Source: Candidatus Rhodoferax odensensis (GTDB lineage Bacteria > Pseudomonadota > Gammaproteobacteria > Burkholderiales > Burkholderiaceae_C). Taken from it: 25,578 nt of DNA. Below are positions 23,820 through 25,578 of this stretch, one piece after another (position 1 is the first letter of the stretch; every line of letters begins with the position of its first letter). The translations under genes and the position numbers were made by a program. The stretch lies in contig JADKDJ010000037.1 in assembly GCA_016718405.1 (NCBI GenBank), forward strand, positions 1 to 25,578, read 5' to 3'. Below the pieces are notes generated by a model, which had not been told where the DNA came from, ran no database searches, and saw only the letters and a list, made by a program, of their open reading frames with translations.

Positions 23820-25383
23820 ATGCCGACCACTGCAAAACCCAAGCTCTACAACCCACGCCACCCCGAGCGTACGCTGCTCTACCAAACAGTAACCGAGCAC
23901 TACGAGACCTGGCTGGAGTTGGCCAGCGCGGGTCAGTTCGACGGCCAGGGCGACCACCACACCCCCAAGCCCTTCGTACGCAAAGCGTTTGCCACATATC
24001 TGGAGTGCGGCATCTTTGCCCATGGCTTCGCCCGCGCTCGTTGCGAGGATTGCGGGCATGACTACTTCGTCGCTTTCTCCTGCAAAGGCCGTGGAGTCTG
24101 CCCCTCGTGCACCACGCGGCGCATGGCCGAGACGGCGGCACACCTGAGCGACCACGTCTTCCCCCGCCTGCCGGTGCGCCAGTGGGTGCTCTCCGTGCCC
24201 AAGAGGTTGCGGTACTTCATGCAGCGCGACGGCGCGGTGCTGAACATGGTGCTGGGCATCTTCCTGCGGGTCATTGCGCAAAGCCTGCAGACCCATTGCC
24301 CTGGCGTGGCCAATGTGGACAAGGCAAAGCTGCACATCGGTGCAGTGGCCTTTATTCACCGTTTCGGCTCAAGCCTCAATGAACACGTTCACTTCCACGT
24401 CTGTGTTGTGGATGGGGTGTTTGAGGGAGTGGCAGGCGAGGGCAGCGCTGATGCCCAAATGCAATCCTCTTCGCCAAGTGTTGTATTCCACCCGGCCACC
24501 GGCATTGATGCGGCTACCGTGGCCCCAGTGCAGACCACACTGCAAAAACGCATCCTGCGCGCCTTTGTTGCTCGGGGTCTGCTGGAGAACTGTGACGCCA
24601 AAGACATGCCATGCTGGGCTACAAACACAGCGGCTTTTCGGTGGACGCCGGTGTCTGCATCGAAGCCCACGACCGCGCTGCGCTGGAGCGGCTGCTGCGC
24701 TATTGCGCGCGTCCACCGTTTTCCATGGAGCGACTGCGCAAAGAGGGAAGCAAACTGGTGTACCGCTGTGCCAAACAGCGCAGTGAGCCTGCCAGCGACA
24801 AGCGCGGTGCCAAGGCCGATGAGCTGCACCTCACACCGCTGGAACTGATCGACCGCATTGCCGCGCTGGTTCCCCCGCCACGCACCCACCGGCACCGCTA
24901 TTTTGGCGTGTTGGCACCCAACTCGCCGCTCAGGGCTGCGGTGACGGCGCTGGCGACACCGGCGCAAGCCGCTCCCGTGCTGGGCGCGTCGATCAGCACG
25001 GGGGAGTGCGCGCCTGGTGTGGTACCGATGAGCAGCGCGCTGCCATCCCAGAGCGAGCCGGTGCTGCCCAAGCGTGCAGCGCACTACCTGTGGGCGGTGC
25101 TGATCGCCCGCATCTACGAGGTGTTCCCCCTCTTGTGTCCGCTGTGGCGGGCATATGCGCATCATCGCGTTCATCACGCACAGCGCTGACATCCGGCACA
25201 TCCTGGACCACATCGGGGCAGATTCAGAGCCACCCCCGCATCTCCCCGGCGCGCGGGCCACCGCTGTGGGATGACTGTAGTGATGCGCAGATGGATGACG
25301 GGGCGCAAACCGAGCCAGCAGACTGGGACCTAGCGGCGCAACCGGCACCGGACTTTGAGGTCGATCAGCGCATCAGTTGGTGA
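23820..25383 (+). pseudogene. IS91-family HUH transposase, frameshifted three times
   Basis: The intact part (to about 24609) shows an N-terminal zinc-binding region CEDCGHDYFVAFSCKGRGVCPSC, then VLSVPKRLRYFM, and HIGAVAFIHRFGSSLNEHVHFHV with the His-x-His-type HUH metal motif (HVHFHV). The catalytic Tyr region LERLLRYCARPPF continues in another frame from 24610. Three lesions are visible. A tandem duplication of CATGC (24605-24609 and 24610-24614) adds five bases. About two bases are missing near 25143 (CPL should continue CGGHMRIIAFITHSADIRHILDHIGADSE). One C is extra in the run at 25233-25237, after which the frame gives ISPARGPPLWDD and ends ...VDQRISW at 25381-25383. With all three repaired the length is 519 residues, normal for the family. 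As it stands it cannot make a complete protein. Confidence 0.87.
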
Positions 25384-25578
25384 ATGAACAAAGCGGCGAT
25401 TTTGACTTGCCGCGATCTGGCTCTGCGCCCGGTACACGCCGAGCGCCGCAAATCACTCTCCTGAACGCCAAACCCTGGTGGTGAACCTGACACCTGGGCG
25501 GGAAAATCGAGTGTCTCAGCTTCTTGATGGCGCTTCCGCGGTGCGATACTTGGCCTCATGCGGTTAAAACGCCTATCC
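25384..25578 (+). other. non-coding right-end region of the IS91-type element
   Basis: No plausible gene is seen in these 195 bases. The region holds GC-rich imperfect repeats (GGTGGTGAACCTGACACC) and a terminal hairpin GCG-GTTAAAA-CGC (25561-25573), followed by CTATCC. In IS91 relatives a subterminal hairpin near such an end marks the origin or terminus of rolling-circle transfer. The end of the element may coincide with, or lie just past, the window edge. Confidence 0.45.

Larger units (their letters stand above)
23794..25578 (+). mobile_element. IS91-family insertion sequence (left end uncertain, right end near window edge)
   Basis: The element holds one decayed HUH transposase gene and about 195 non-coding bases after it, as in IS91 relatives that move by rolling-circle replication and lack terminal inverted repeats. 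The left boundary cannot be placed exactly: it lies between the PDH terminator (23771) and the transposase start, and 23794 is only the left edge of the palindrome. Bases 25560-25571 hold a short GCG...CGC hairpin followed by CTATCC at the window end, in the position of an IS91-type replication origin or terminus. It inserted directly after the PDH operon without breaking it. Confidence 0.75.

Noticed and set aside
1..25578. CRISPR array, tRNA, rRNA or prophage
   Set aside because: No regularly spaced direct repeats, no cloverleaf or rRNA-like sequence, and no phage structural genes were seen on either strand by reading.

Overview
The window looks like a high-GC betaproteobacterial chromosome, most likely Burkholderiales and Comamonadaceae (Rhodoferax/Polaromonas-like). 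Evidence for this is an aceE-aceF-lpdA operon whose lpdA carries its own lipoyl domain, a FixL/FixJ-type two-component pair divergent from aceE, GC-rich third codon positions and generally weak Shine-Dalgarno sites. The assignment is an inference; no rRNA or tRNA gene is present to test it.

Layout. 1-2760: a possible gene tail, a LigB-type extradiol dioxygenase (+), a small zinc-ribbon membrane protein (-), an EamA-family exporter (-) and a CHRD-domain lipoprotein (-). 2764-7375: mutL (-), a DedA membrane protein (+), pyrD (-) and rpiA (+). 7376-7939: a leader region with a good sigma70-type promoter and a 13-codon leader ORF. 7940-9031: rsgA. 9032-9645: almost no recognisable coding content. 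9646-16555 (all -): a DUF4124/glutaredoxin-like periplasmic protein, oligopeptidase A (prlC), folD, and a FixJ-like regulator overlapped by a PAS histidine kinase. 16745-23718 (+): the pyruvate dehydrogenase operon aceE-aceF-(proteasome-like Ntn hydrolase)-lpdA, closed by a hairpin terminator. 23794-25578: an IS91-family insertion element with a decayed HUH transposase.

How the genes work together. AceE (E1), AceF (E2) and LpdA (E3) form the pyruvate dehydrogenase complex. Between E2 and E3, and overlapping the aceF stop codon, lies a 194-codon gene with an N-terminal Thr and proteasome-type catalytic positions. It best matches the little-studied betaproteobacterial proteasome homologue (BPH), and it is the most intriguing gene here. 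The adjacent sensor kinase and regulator are divergent from aceE and could control it, but nothing in the sequence proves this.

Quality warning. Four core genes (mutL, pyrD, aceF, lpdA) each carry exactly one single-base indel that breaks the frame, and one base restores a full-length family protein in each case. Most lie in short homopolymers. Sequencing or assembly error is the simplest explanation, so I annotate these as full-span CDS with the break noted. The transposase has three indels, including a 5-bp tandem duplication, and is more convincingly a true pseudogene.

Non-coding structure of note: three dispersed copies of a hairpin repeat each begin one base after a stop triplet, a perfect hairpin lies inside the lpdA linker, a LexA-box-like palindrome abuts the transposase start, and an imperfect palindrome lies upstream of aceE.
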